From Desulfovibrionaceae bacterium (GTDB taxonomy: Bacteria; Desulfobacterota; Desulfovibrionia; Desulfovibrionales; Desulfovibrionaceae), in contig WSYE01000043.1 in the NCBI GenBank assembly GCA_009773665.1, forward strand, positions 1 through 39,557: a stretch of DNA of 39,557 nucleotides. The letters run 5' to 3'. The notes below the pieces were generated by a model. It saw only the letters and a list, made by a program, of their open reading frames with translations. It was not told the origin of the DNA and searched no databases. Position 1 is the first letter of the stretch. Every line of letters starts with the position of its first letter. Both the position numbers and the translations under genes were made by a program. Below, in pieces: positions 8,812 to 16,879 of the stretch.

Positions 8812-10125
8812 GTGGCAATGCAAGGCGTGGAGAATCTGGCTCGTCTGCCGGAGCTTAAGAAGAAGATCCTCTGGACCTTCCTCATTCTGGCTGTTTACCG
8901 CGTGGGTATCCATGTGCCGGTTCCGGGCGTGGACCCTCTTGCGCTCAACGACTTCTTCCAGAGCACCAAGAACACCCTTTTTGGACTCTTGGATATGTTT
9001 TCCGGCGGCGGTCTTTCTAAAGTCTCAATCTTCACCCTGGGCATCATGCCCTACATCTCCGCCTCCATCGTCATGCAGTTGCTTACCGTGGTCAGCCCTG
9101 AGCTGTCCCGACTGCAGAAGGAGGAGGGGGCGCAGGGCCGAAAAAAAATAACACAATACACCCGTTACGGCACGGTGCTCATCACCCTTATTCAGGGGTT
9201 GGGCATCGCCGTCGGTCTTGAGAGCATGACCAGCCCTACTGGTGCTCCCTTGGTTGTTGATCCTGGTCTTGGATTCAAGTTCATGACCGTGATGACGCTT
9301 ACCGCAGGCACAGTTTTCCTGATGTGGCTTGGTGAGCAGATTACCGAGAAGGGCATCGGCAACGGCATATCCTTGATCATATTCGCGGGTATCGTGGCCG
9401 GTCTTCCCCGTGCGCTCATCAACACGTTTCAGCTTGTGGGACAAGGGGAAATGAGTCTCCTGGTCCTGCTCATGCTGATCGTGGCCATGGGCGGCGTGCT
9501 GGTAGCAATTGTTTTCATGGAACGTGGCCAACGGCGTATTCCGATTCAGTACGCCAAACGCATGGTAGGTCGAAAGATGTACGGCGGGCAGACTACTCAC
9601 CTGCCCCTTCGCATCAACACAGCAGGCGTGATCCCTCCGATCTTCGCCTCATCGATCTTGCTGTTCCCTGCGACCATCGCCAACTTTTATCAGGCGGAAT
9701 GGGTGCAGATGGTGTCCAGCTGGTTTAGCCCCAGCTCCATCGTCTACAACGTTCTGTTCATCGCCATGATTGTGTTCTTCTGCTACTTCTACACCGCGAT
9801 CATTTTTGATCCGAAGCAGATAGCGGAGAACATCCGTAAGCAAGGTGGTTTTGTTCCAGGCATTCGGCCTGGCCAGAAAACCAAGGAATACCTTGATCGG
9901 GTTTTGGCGCGGCTCACCCTGTGGGGATCGATGTATATCTCCGCTGTCTGCGTGCTGCCCATGATCCTCATCGCTCAGTTCAACGTACCGTTCTATTTTG
10001 GCGGCACGAGCATACTGATCGTTGTGGGTGTTGCCATGGACTTCATGAGCCAGTTAGAGTCCTACATGATCAGCAGGCAGTACGAAGGTCTGCTTGCCAA
10101 GGGTCGTATCAAGGGCAGGGCTTAG
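8812..10125 (+). CDS. secY: Protein translocase subunit SecY
   Basis: The 437-residue protein is SecY, the channel subunit of the Sec translocon in the inner membrane. About ten hydrophobic segments are visible. Family motifs include YRVGIHVPVPGVD near the N-terminus, the plug-region GGGLSKVSIFTLGIMPYI, ITEKGIGNGISLIIFAGI and PGIRPGQKTKEYLDRVLARLT in the cytosolic loops. It starts at GTG 8812, one base after rplO; ATG 8818 is an alternative. Position at the end of the spc operon is standard. Confidence 0.97.
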   Translation: MAMQGVENLARLPELKKKILWTFLILAVYRVGIHVPVPGVDPLALNDFFQSTKNTLFGLLDMFSGGGLSKVSIFTLGIMPYISASIVMQLLTVVSPELSRLQKEEGAQGRKKITQYTRYGTVLITLIQGLGIAVGLESMTSPTGAPLVVDPGLGFKFMTVMTLTAGTVFLMWLGEQITEKGIGNGISLIIFAGIVAGLPRALINTFQLVGQGEMSLLVLLMLIVAMGGVLVAIVFMERGQRRIPIQYAKRMVGRKMYGGQTTHLPLRINTAGVIPPIFASSILLFPATIANFYQAEWVQMVSSWFSPSSIVYNVLFIAMIVFFCYFYTAIIFDPKQIAENIRKQGGFVPGIRPGQKTKEYLDRVLARLTLWGSMYISAVCVLPMILIAQFNVPFYFGGTSILIVVGVAMDFMSQLESYMISRQYEGLLAKGRIKGRA

Positions 10126-10126
10126 T

Positions 10127-10900
10127 TTGAAGAAGTTCAGAGGCATTTTCATCAAGAACGACGCTGAAGTGAATATCATGCGCCAGGCTGGCGGCATTGT
10201 TGCCGCCATCCTGGACGAGTTGGAAAAGGCCGTGCGGCCCGGCGTCAAGACCATGCTCTTTGAAGAAATGGCTGTGCAGCTGTGCAAGGACTACGAGGTG
10301 AAGCCCGCCTTCAAGGGGTATCTCGGATATCCTTTCGCGCTGTGCTGTTCGGTAAACGAGGAAGTGGTCCACGGGTTTCCGTCCAACCGTGAGTTGCGGG
10401 ACGGTGACATTGTGAGCTTCGACATGGGGGTCATCCACCGTGGTTTTTACGGAGATTCCGCGAAAACCGTCCCGGTGGGCCAGATATCCGATGAAGTTAC
10501 CAAGCTTCTTCAGGTAACCAGGGATTCCCTCTACCTCGGGATCGAACAGGCCATGGTTGAGGCAAATCTGTATGATATTTCTCTGGCCATCCAAAAACAT
10601 GTTGAAGGCCAGGGGTACTCTGTAGTAAGACGGTTCGTTGGTCACGGCATTGGACGGCATCTCCATGAGAAACCGGAGGTGCCTAATTTTGTCCCTACGG
10701 GGGCAGGTGCTGTGGTGCTTAAGCCGGGGATGACGCTGGCTATAGAGCCGATGGTCACCATGGGCGGCCCTGAAGTCGAGATACTGGCGGATAAATGGAC
10801 CGCAGTCACCAAAGACCGCAGTCTTGCCGCGCACTTCGAGCACACCGTGGTGGTCACCAGCGACGGACCAAAAATTTTGAGCCAGCGCCTCCCGGCGTAG
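10127..10900 (+). CDS. map: Methionine aminopeptidase, type I
   Basis: The 257-residue product removes N-terminal Met from new proteins. The five metal ligands of the pita-bread fold are visible: Asp in SFDMGVIHRGFYGDSAKT (two), His in FVGHGIGRHLHE, Glu in TLAIEPMV and Glu in HFEHTVVV. The start is probably TTG 10127 (LKKFRGIF), one base after the secY stop. This matches the usual MKKFRGIF start of relatives, and no closer ATG exists before residue 14. Overlap-type coupling to secY is likely. adk and infA, often nearby in other phyla, are absent. Confidence 0.93.
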   Translation: MKKFRGIFIKNDAEVNIMRQAGGIVAAILDELEKAVRPGVKTMLFEEMAVQLCKDYEVKPAFKGYLGYPFALCCSVNEEVVHGFPSNRELRDGDIVSFDMGVIHRGFYGDSAKTVPVGQISDEVTKLLQVTRDSLYLGIEQAMVEANLYDISLAIQKHVEGQGYSVVRRFVGHGIGRHLHEKPEVPNFVPTGAGAVVLKPGMTLAIEPMVTMGGPEVEILADKWTAVTKDRSLAAHFEHTVVVTSDGPKILSQRLPA

Positions 10901-10927
10901 GCCATACCCATTTGTGGGGGAAAGAAA

Positions 10928-11041
10928 ATGAAAGTGCGGCCCTCGGTAAAGAAACTCTGTCCGAAATGTAAGATCATCCGTCGCCACGGCGTTCTGCGGG
11001 TGGTCTGTGAAAATCCCCGGCACAAACAGCGCCAGGGATAA
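10928..11041 (+). CDS. rpmJ: 50S ribosomal protein L36
   Basis: A 37-residue frame reading [20 protein letters not shown], then [18 protein letters not shown]11, C14, C27 and H32 form the zinc site of the zinc-containing L36 type. GGGGGAAAGAAA precedes ATG 10928. It links map to rpsM, the start of the alpha operon. Confidence 0.95.
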   Translation: MKVRPSVKKLCPKCKIIRRHGVLRVVCENPRHKQRQG

Positions 11042-11069
11042 GCCCAGAACCTAAGCGAGGTATCGAAAC

Positions 11070-11441
11070 GTGGCCCGTATTGCTGGAGTCGACCTTCCCA
11101 GGAACAAGCGCATGGACATCGCCCTGACCTATATTTATGGAATCGGGCGCACCACTGCACTGAAGATCCTGGATACCACAGGCGTGGACTGGACCAAAAG
11201 GACTGATGACCTTTCCTCCGAGGAAGTGAATACCATCCGCAAAGAGATCGAAGCCAACCATAAGGTTGAAGGAGATCTTCGTCGCGAGGTCACAGCCAAT
11301 ATCAAGCGGTTGATGGAAATTGGATGCTATCGTGGGCTCAGGCACCGCAAGGGCCTTCCTGTCCACGGGCAGCGCACCCATACCAATGCCCGTACCCGCA
11401 AGGGTCCCCGTCGCGCCGTGATGGCTAAGAAAAAGAAATAA
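11070..11441 (+). CDS. rpsM: 30S ribosomal protein S13
   Basis: The 123-residue product starts at GTG 11070 ([20 protein letters not shown]). The C-terminal [20 protein letters not shown] and the lysine-rich tail are typical of S13, which contacts tRNA and L5 across the subunits. GAGG lies upstream at normal spacing. Confidence 0.97.
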   Translation: MARIAGVDLPRNKRMDIALTYIYGIGRTTALKILDTTGVDWTKRTDDLSSEEVNTIRKEIEANHKVEGDLRREVTANIKRLMEIGCYRGLRHRKGLPVHGQRTHTNARTRKGPRRAVMAKKKK

Positions 11442-11473
11442 CCGCGTAGCGCGTTATTCAATAGAGGATTATT

Positions 11474-11863
11474 ATGGCTGCTAGACCGCGCCGTACTGGC
11501 AAGAAAGAGAAGAAGAACATCCCGGTTGGGGTGGCCCACATTCAGGCCACTTTCAACAACACAATCATCACCTTCACCGATCCCCGGGGCAACGTGGTGA
11601 GTTGGGCAACCTCCGGCGGTGCCGGATTTAAGGGTTCCCGCAAATCCACCCCCTTTGCCGCCCAGGTGGCCGCTGAAACTGCTGCCCGCAAGGCTCAGGA
11701 CAACGGCATGCGCACCGTCGGCATCTTCGTGAAGGGACCTGGTTCCGGGCGTGAGGCCGCCATGCGCGCCATCAATGCCGCCGGGTTCAAGGTGAGCTTC
11801 ATCCGCGATGTCACCCCTATTCCCCATAACGGCTGCCGTCCGCCTAAACGGCGCCGGGTCTAG
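11474..11863 (+). CDS. rpsK: 30S ribosomal protein S11
   Basis: A 129-residue S11, lining the mRNA exit with S7. [20 protein letters not shown] and the C-terminal [20 protein letters not shown] are diagnostic. AGAGGATTATT precedes ATG 11474. Confidence 0.97.
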   Translation: MAARPRRTGKKEKKNIPVGVAHIQATFNNTIITFTDPRGNVVSWATSGGAGFKGSRKSTPFAAQVAAETAARKAQDNGMRTVGIFVKGPGSGREAAMRAINAAGFKVSFIRDVTPIPHNGCRPPKRRRV

Positions 11864-11881
11864 CTCAGGAGGACATCTACA

Positions 11882-12508
11882 GTGGCTCGCTATACCGGAC
11901 CTAAATGCCGTCTTTGTCGCCGTGAGGGCGCCAAGCTCTTCCTGAAGGGCGACCGTTGCTTCACGGACAAGTGCGCTTACGAGCGCCGTCCTTATGCCCC
12001 TGGCCAGCACGGCCGCATTCGCAAGAAGATGAGCGACTACGCCGTTCAGCTTCGCGAAAAGCAGAAAGCCCGTCGCGTTTACGGCATTCTCGAAGAGCAG
12101 TTCCGCAGCTACTTCGCCGAAGCCGACCGTCAGAAGGGTGTCACCGGCGCCAACCTGCTCATCAACCTTGAGCGCAGGATGGATAACGTCGTGTTCCGCA
12201 TGGGCTTTGCCAACTCCCGCGACCAGGCTCGTCAGATGGTCCGCCACGGTCTGTTCATCCTGAACGGCCGCCGTGTGACCATCCCCTCGATCCAGGTTCG
12301 CGTGGGTGACGTTGTTGAAGTGCGCGAAAAGAACCGCACGTCCCCCTCCATTCTGGAAGCCCAGCAGGTTATCGCCCGCCGTGGCTGCCCCGTGTGGCTC
12401 GAAGTCGATGGCGCCGCGTTCAAGGGCAAGGTCAACGCCATGCCTACTCGCGAAGACATCCAGCTGGCAGTGAACGAGCAGCTCATCGTCGAACTGTACT
12501 CCAAGTAA
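11882..12508 (+). CDS. rpsD: 30S ribosomal protein S4, cysteine (zinc) type
   Basis: The 208-residue product is S4, a primary 16S binder. Its N-terminus keeps the zinc-binding form ([19 protein letters not shown], then TDKCAY). The S4 RNA-binding domain is seen in [20 protein letters not shown] and [10 protein letters not shown]. The start is GTG 11882, preceded by AGGAGGACATCTACA. In E. coli S4 represses the alpha operon; whether it does here is not visible. Confidence 0.97.
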   Translation: MARYTGPKCRLCRREGAKLFLKGDRCFTDKCAYERRPYAPGQHGRIRKKMSDYAVQLREKQKARRVYGILEEQFRSYFAEADRQKGVTGANLLINLERRMDNVVFRMGFANSRDQARQMVRHGLFILNGRRVTIPSIQVRVGDVVEVREKNRTSPSILEAQQVIARRGCPVWLEVDGAAFKGKVNAMPTREDIQLAVNEQLIVELYSK

Positions 12509-12517
12509 GAGGACACA

Positions 12518-13561
12518 ATGCTTATCCGTACAGGCGACAGGCTCATCAACACCCGCAACTGGTCCGAGCTGGTGCGTCCCGAAAAATTGGCGCGCGACTC
12601 AAAATCCAGCTCCACCTACGGTAGGTTCACTTGCGAACCGCTGGAGCGCGGCTTCGGCACCACGCTGGGCAATGCCCTGCGGCGTGTGCTGTTGTCGTCC
12701 CTGCAGGGTGCGGCCATCGTGTCGGTCAGTGTCGAGGGCATTCAGCACGAGTTCACCACCATCCCCGGAGTTATCGAGGATGTCACCGATGTCGTGCTGA
12801 ACCTCAAACTGGTGCGTCTTGCCATGAATACGGACGCTCCCCAGCGCCTCACCCTTTCGGTGAATAAGCAGGGGCCCGTCACCGCCGGTGATATCGGCGT
12901 CAACCAGCATGTCACCGTTCTGGACCCCACCCAGCACATCTGCACCCTCTCCGAGGCACGTGACCTCAAGATGGAGTTCGAAGTGCGCATGGGCAAGGGC
13001 TACGTCCCGGCTGACATGCACGAAAACATCGGCCAGGATATCGGCCTGATCACCCTGGACTCCAGCTTCACCCCGGTGAAGAAGGTTGCCTACACGGTGG
13101 AGCAGGCCCGCGTCGGGCAGATGACCAACTACGACAAACTCGTTCTCGACGTCTGGACCGATGGTTCCGTGACTCCCGAGGACGCCATCGCGTACAGCGC
13201 GAAGATCCTCAAGGACCAGCTCTCGGTGTTCATCAACTTCGACGAGAAAGAGTCTGAGACGGAAGGTTCGCGCAGCGGCGACGACCATGACCTGAACCCC
13301 AACCTGTTCAAGTCCATCGATGAGCTGGAGCTTTCGGTTCGCGCTACCAACTGCTTGAAGAGCGCCAACATTTCCCTTGTTGGCGAGCTGATGCAGCGCT
13401 CCGAGAACGAGATGCTCAAGACCAAGAATTTTGGCAAGAAGTCCCTTGAGGAAATCCGCCGCGTTCTTGAAGACCTTGGCCTCGACTTCGGCATGCGTAT
13501 CGATAACTTCGAAACGAAATACCAGGAATGGGTGAAGAGGAAGCAGACCAATGAGGCATAG
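12518..13561 (+). CDS. rpoA: RNA polymerase alpha subunit
   Basis: The 347-residue product has the normal two-domain layout. The N-terminal assembly domain includes [20 protein letters not shown] and [21 protein letters not shown] charged linker around residues 245-265 ([14 protein letters not shown]) leads to a C-terminal domain that binds UP elements and activators ([29 protein letters not shown]). The end overlaps rplQ by 11 bases. Confidence 0.97.
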   Translation: MLIRTGDRLINTRNWSELVRPEKLARDSKSSSTYGRFTCEPLERGFGTTLGNALRRVLLSSLQGAAIVSVSVEGIQHEFTTIPGVIEDVTDVVLNLKLVRLAMNTDAPQRLTLSVNKQGPVTAGDIGVNQHVTVLDPTQHICTLSEARDLKMEFEVRMGKGYVPADMHENIGQDIGLITLDSSFTPVKKVAYTVEQARVGQMTNYDKLVLDVWTDGSVTPEDAIAYSAKILKDQLSVFINFDEKESETEGSRSGDDHDLNPNLFKSIDELELSVRATNCLKSANISLVGELMQRSENEMLKTKNFGKKSLEEIRRVLEDLGLDFGMRIDNFETKYQEWVKRKQTNEA

Positions 13562-13958
13562 CAAAGGCGGAAAAAAGCTCGGGAGAACCAGCTCCCACCG
13601 CAAGGCCATGTTCCGCAACATGGCGCGGTCGCTTCTCACCTACGGCCAGATCAAGACCACTGAGACCAAGGCCATGGAGCTGCGCAAGGTTGCCGACAAC
13701 CTTGTCACTCTTGGACTGCGCAACGACCTGCATGCTCGTCGTCTCGCCTATAAGGTGCTCGAGAATCACCAGCTGGTGCAGAAGCTGTTTGACGAGATCG
13801 CTCCCCGGTTTAACGGCGCGGGCGGTGGATATACCCGTGTTTACAAGCTTGGCCTCCCCCGCGTCGGTGATTGCGCCTCTATGGCCGTGATCGAACTGAC
13901 CCGCCGCGAGGAAACTGTCGAGGCGGCTCCCGCTGCCGAGTCGGCTGTCAAGGCGTAG
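13551..13958 (+). CDS. rplQ: 50S ribosomal protein L17
   Basis: A 135-residue L17 starting [20 protein letters not shown], with [21 protein letters not shown] and [20 protein letters not shown]. It has a short Ala/Glu-rich tail. It is the last gene of the superoperon and is followed by a strong terminator. Confidence 0.97.
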   Translation: MRHSKGGKKLGRTSSHRKAMFRNMARSLLTYGQIKTTETKAMELRKVADNLVTLGLRNDLHARRLAYKVLENHQLVQKLFDEIAPRFNGAGGGYTRVYKLGLPRVGDCASMAVIELTRREETVEAAPAAESAVKA

Positions 13959-13982
13959 ACGGGGTTCAGCACTTCGTCCCAA

Positions 13983-14015
13983 AGCGGAGCAGCTTGCTGC
14001 TCCGCTTTTTTTTTT
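13983..14015 (+). terminator. Intrinsic terminator of the ribosomal superoperon
   Basis: A perfect 10-bp stem (AGCGGAGCAG, loop CTTG, CTGCTCCGCT) is followed directly by a run of T residues. It begins 24 bases after the rplQ stop. Flanking A and T runs extend the stem further. This is a textbook rho-independent terminator. Confidence 0.95.
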
Positions 14016-14056
14016 GTCCTTTACTATCGGCTTTGATGATTGTATTGATCTGCCCT

Positions 14057-14968
14057 ATGGATATTAGACGGCTTGAAGCCTTTCGAAAGGTATACGAACT
14101 CGGCAGCTTCTCCAAAGCCGGACAAGACCTCTTCTTATCCCAGCCGACCATCAGCGCGCACGTCCTCTCCTTGGAACAGGAACTGGGCACGCAGCTTTTC
14201 GACAGGCTTGGGCGAACGATTCTTCCTACCCAGGCCGGAGACATTCTCTACAAACACGCCCTCCAGGCGTTTGCCGCTTTGGAAAGCGCGACCGCCGAGA
14301 TCGGCCTCTTGCAGCAGCGCGTGGCCGGAGAAATCCTTATCGGCGGCAGTACAATCCCTGCGACCTATCTGCTGCCCCAACGGCTGGCAGAGTTCAAAAA
14401 GCTCTATCCAGACGTCCGTGTTCGCCTTACTGTCGGTGATTCGCAGGACATCATCACGGCCATCCAGAGCGGGTCCTTGGCCTTGGGCGTCGTGGGGGCC
14501 ATGCTGCCTGATCCTGACCTCGTTTTCACGCACCTTCAGGATGATGACCTTATCATCGCATGTTCCAGAACGCTGCCAGAGTACCAGGCCTTCGTAAAAT
14601 CCGGGGCTGACCAACTGCCTGCCGACCTGTTGCACCAGTGGCCTTGGGTGTTACGCGAACAGGGGTCCGGAACCAGGCGCGCCCTTGAACTCGCCTTGTC
14701 GTCAATCGGGCTTGATCTGCGGACGTTTTCACCGGCAATCGAGGCGCGAAGCCATGAGGCCGTGGTCCAATGCGCGCTTCACGGCCTGGGGCTCTGCGTT
14801 ACTTCTCGCATTGCTGCTGCGCCCTGCCTGGCCAAGGGAGACCTGATCCCTATAGAGATTCCCGGCCTCCAGATGCAGCGCTCTTTCCAGATTGTCCGTC
14901 ACGCCAAACGCCACCTCTTTCCCGCCATGCGCTACTTCATCGATTTCCTCAATTCCAGCAAAGGGTAG
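14057..14968 (+). CDS. LysR-family regulator, probably selenium-metabolism associated
   Basis: The 303-residue product has the LysR winged-helix domain (residues 1-60: MDIRRLEAFRKVYELGSFSK, then LFLSQPTISAHVLSLEQELG) and a periplasmic-binding-like effector domain (from about residue 90, including IGGSTIPATYLLPQRLAEFK). ATG 14057 is the canonical start; an in-frame ATG at 14036 would add seven residues without better spacing. The stop is 5 bases before selD, so both are likely cotranscribed. LysR proteins next to selD and Sec genes are known in Sec-using bacteria, and a named protein family covers them. That this is such a member is inference from context and overall similarity. The effector is unknown. 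Confidence 0.85.
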   Translation: MDIRRLEAFRKVYELGSFSKAGQDLFLSQPTISAHVLSLEQELGTQLFDRLGRTILPTQAGDILYKHALQAFAALESATAEIGLLQQRVAGEILIGGSTIPATYLLPQRLAEFKKLYPDVRVRLTVGDSQDIITAIQSGSLALGVVGAMLPDPDLVFTHLQDDDLIIACSRTLPEYQAFVKSGADQLPADLLHQWPWVLREQGSGTRRALELALSSIGLDLRTFSPAIEARSHEAVVQCALHGLGLCVTSRIAAAPCLAKGDLIPIEIPGLQMQRSFQIVRHAKRHLFPAMRYFIDFLNSSKG

Positions 14969-14973
14969 ATTCC

Positions 14974-15971
14974 GTGCTCACGCATCCGCGCCTCGTGGAT
15001 ACAGTCAAAGCCGCCGGTTGAGCCGCAAAGCTCGCCCCAGGGGACCTGGCGGCTGTTCTGCGCGATCTTGAAGTCGCTGATGACCCTCGGTTGCTCACTG
15101 GAACAGGCGACAACGAGGACGCTGCCGTTTTGACTTTTCCCTCTGGGAAGGCCCTGGTGCAGACTGTCGACTTTTTCACACCCGTGGTGAACGATCCCTT
15201 CCGTTTCGGCCAGATCGCCGCCGCCAACGCCCTTTCCGACGTTTATGCCATGGGCGGTGAGCCGTTCGCGGCCATGAACATCGTCTGCTTTCCCGCCAAG
15301 TGCATGTCGCTTGATATTCTCAAAGAGGTTCTGCGGGGCGGCTTCTCCAAGATCAAGGAAGCCGGAGCAGCCATGGCTGGCGGACACAGCGTCGAGGACT
15401 CGGAGATAAAGTATGGCGTCCTGGGGACCGCCTACTGCTCACCAAACCGCTTGGGACTGGGATTTTGGCAACAGCGGTCAAGGCCGCGCTTCCGGATTCG
15501 GATCGATACGAGGATGCCATCTGGCGGGTTGCTTCGCGGTTAAACAGCGTGCCGGGCAGGCTTATCCGCGAGCATGGCCTGCGTGCGGCAACGGATGTGA
15601 CAGGGTTCGGGCTGGGCGGCCACCTGCTGGAGATGTCCAAGGCGTCCGGCCTTGGAGTTGAACTTTTCGCCCATGCAGCACCTGTGATTTCCGACGCCTA
15701 CGATCTTGCGCGTCAGGGGTTCGTTCCTGTGGGCAGCCATGCCAACCGCAAATACTTTGCGGATGGATGCGACGTTGACGATGGCGTTGACCCGCTCCTT
15801 CTTGACCTCATATTTGATGCGCAGACCTCTGGCGGCATGGTCCTGGCTGTTCCAGAGCCTTTGGTGGATTCAGTCTGCCAGGCGCTGGCGCAGGCGGGGG
15901 ACCTTGCCGCGCAGATCGGGCGCGTGCTCGATCATGCCTCTCCCCGGGGCTTATTGCACATCAGGCCATAG
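14974..15971 (+). pseudogene. selD: Selenophosphate synthetase SelD: Sec-containing, frame broken at about 15422
   Basis: SelD makes selenophosphate from selenide and ATP for Sec-tRNA. GTG 14974, 9 bases after AAGGG, begins a frame reading LTHPRLVDTVKAAG, then TGA (15019-15021), then AAKLAPGDLAAVL. The TGA falls at residue 16, the catalytic Cys/Sec position of SelD, so it is read as selenocysteine. The frame runs on through QTVDFFTPVVNDPFRFGQIA and MAGGHSVEDSEIKYGV. There it breaks: the rest (GDRLLLTKPLGTGILATAVK, and so on to TAG 15971) is in another frame. In SelD about 18 residues normally lie between these segments, and they are missing. The two parts total about 331 residues against the usual 345-350. 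Apart from this one join every family segment is present. Confidence 0.85.
15019..15053 (+). promoter_or_regulatory. UGA selenocysteine codon with SECIS-like hairpin
   Basis: TGA 15019-15021 is followed by a hairpin at 15034-15053: GCC-CCAGG, loop GGA, CCTGG, one bulged C, GGC (8 pairs). Its apical loop lies about 21 bases after the UGA and contains G residues, which fits the position and loop composition of bacterial SECIS elements recognised by SelB. The pairing is seen directly; the function is inferred from the reading frame of SelD. Confidence 0.75.
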
Positions 15972-16092
15972 CATGGGCACCCTCTTTGGAGCAGCCGTGC
16001 TCTGGACAGATTGAGATAAAAATGACACAATCCTCGAACCGTATCCCTTTCTCAGGGGTACCTAGCTGAGCCATATCTGAAGGAGGATATAC

Positions 16093-16506
16093 ATGAAGCC
16101 CGAGGAAAAGGTTGTTTCCATGGACGAATACCGCAACAATAAGGAGAATGACGTGCCTTCGATGTCGGAACTCAATGCAAAAACGTCCCAGGACATCAGC
16201 CGTATGGCTCTGTTGCTGGCGCTGTTGGCAGTTCTTCTGGCTGGCGTATTGTTCTTTAAGGCCAACCAGAACCTGAACGTTCTCTCCAAGGATGTAAGCG
16301 GAATCAGCTCCAAGATCGGCACCATCGACGCCAAGATGGCCGAGCTTGAGAATCTGCCTGCCAAGTCCAAGCGTATGGTCATGGGCACCATGATCATGGA
16401 AATGGCTCAGAAGGCTTCCTATCTTTCCACTCAGGTGGAGAACCCCGAGCAGGCCGCCAAGCTGCTCCAGGCTATGGAGCTCATGCAGCAGGCCAAGCCC
16501 GAGTAG
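16093..16506 (+). CDS. Small membrane-anchored hypothetical protein
   Basis: I do not recognise this 137-residue protein. It has a polar N-terminal 35 residues, one transmembrane helix (about residues 39-56, ALLLALLAVLLAGVLFF), then a predicted coiled-coil or helical part (NQNLNVLSKDVSGISSKIGT) and a Met/Gln-rich amphipathic C-terminus. The topology suggests a single-pass protein with its C-terminal part in the periplasm. Expression signals are strong: AAGGAGGA ends 5 bases before ATG 16093, and an intrinsic terminator follows. It is thus probably a one-gene transcript, well translated, between selD and a chemoreceptor. No function is assigned. Confidence 0.85.
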   Translation: MKPEEKVVSMDEYRNNKENDVPSMSELNAKTSQDISRMALLLALLAVLLAGVLFFKANQNLNVLSKDVSGISSKIGTIDAKMAELENLPAKSKRMVMGTMIMEMAQKASYLSTQVENPEQAAKLLQAMELMQQAKPE

Positions 16507-16529
16507 AGCTTCCATCCCATCGTGTTTTT

Positions 16530-16564
16530 GCCCGGTTTCGCCAATGCGGAACCGGGCTTTTTTG
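16530..16564 (+). terminator. Intrinsic terminator after the 137-residue membrane protein
   Basis: A 12-pair stem (GCCCGGTTTCGC, loop CAAT, GCGGAACCGGGC, one T-G pair) is followed by TTTTTTTG. It lies 24 bases after the stop at 16506. Confidence 0.93.
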
Positions 16565-16879
16565 TTGCCTCGTATCATTGATAAAATATGTGAGGACGTA
16601 ATCCTGTGGCGTCTCTTCGAATCCAGGGACTGATTTCCGCCTGATGGCGAGGACGGCATTCGCTTTGCCGCAACTCGTCTTCTCCGGCCCCAGTATCCCT
16701 GGTCGGGACATTTCTCCCCATGTATCGCCCGCATCCGCTGTTTCCGTTCCTGACTGTTCCCCTGGGAGGGACGGCCTCGGCAAAAGTCACCTCCTGGAAG
16801 GTCCTCTGTTTACATGTTTACATTATTGGCGTAATTTTTCCGAGCGGTTGGGGGGAGTATCATCAGCAAAGGGGTCGTC
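16565..16879. other. Intergenic region upstream of the chemoreceptor
   Basis: About 315 bases without a convincing gene. Short frames cross it on both strands but have no ribosome site and no recognisable protein. The last 60 bases are AT-rich for this genome and contain a tandem TTTACATGTTTACAT, probably part of the promoter region of the chemoreceptor gene. I looked for a cyclic-di-GMP riboswitch and a clear sigma-54 or sigma-28 promoter and found none. Confidence 0.5.

Noticed and set aside
15019..15021. TGA in selD as an ordinary nonsense mutation
   Set aside because: It falls exactly at the catalytic Cys/Sec position, the frame is conserved on both sides, and a SECIS-like hairpin follows.
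16565..16879. Cyclic-di-GMP (GEMM) riboswitch ahead of the chemoreceptor
   Set aside because: The conserved GACGCAAAG-type core and its tetraloop-receptor partner are not present.
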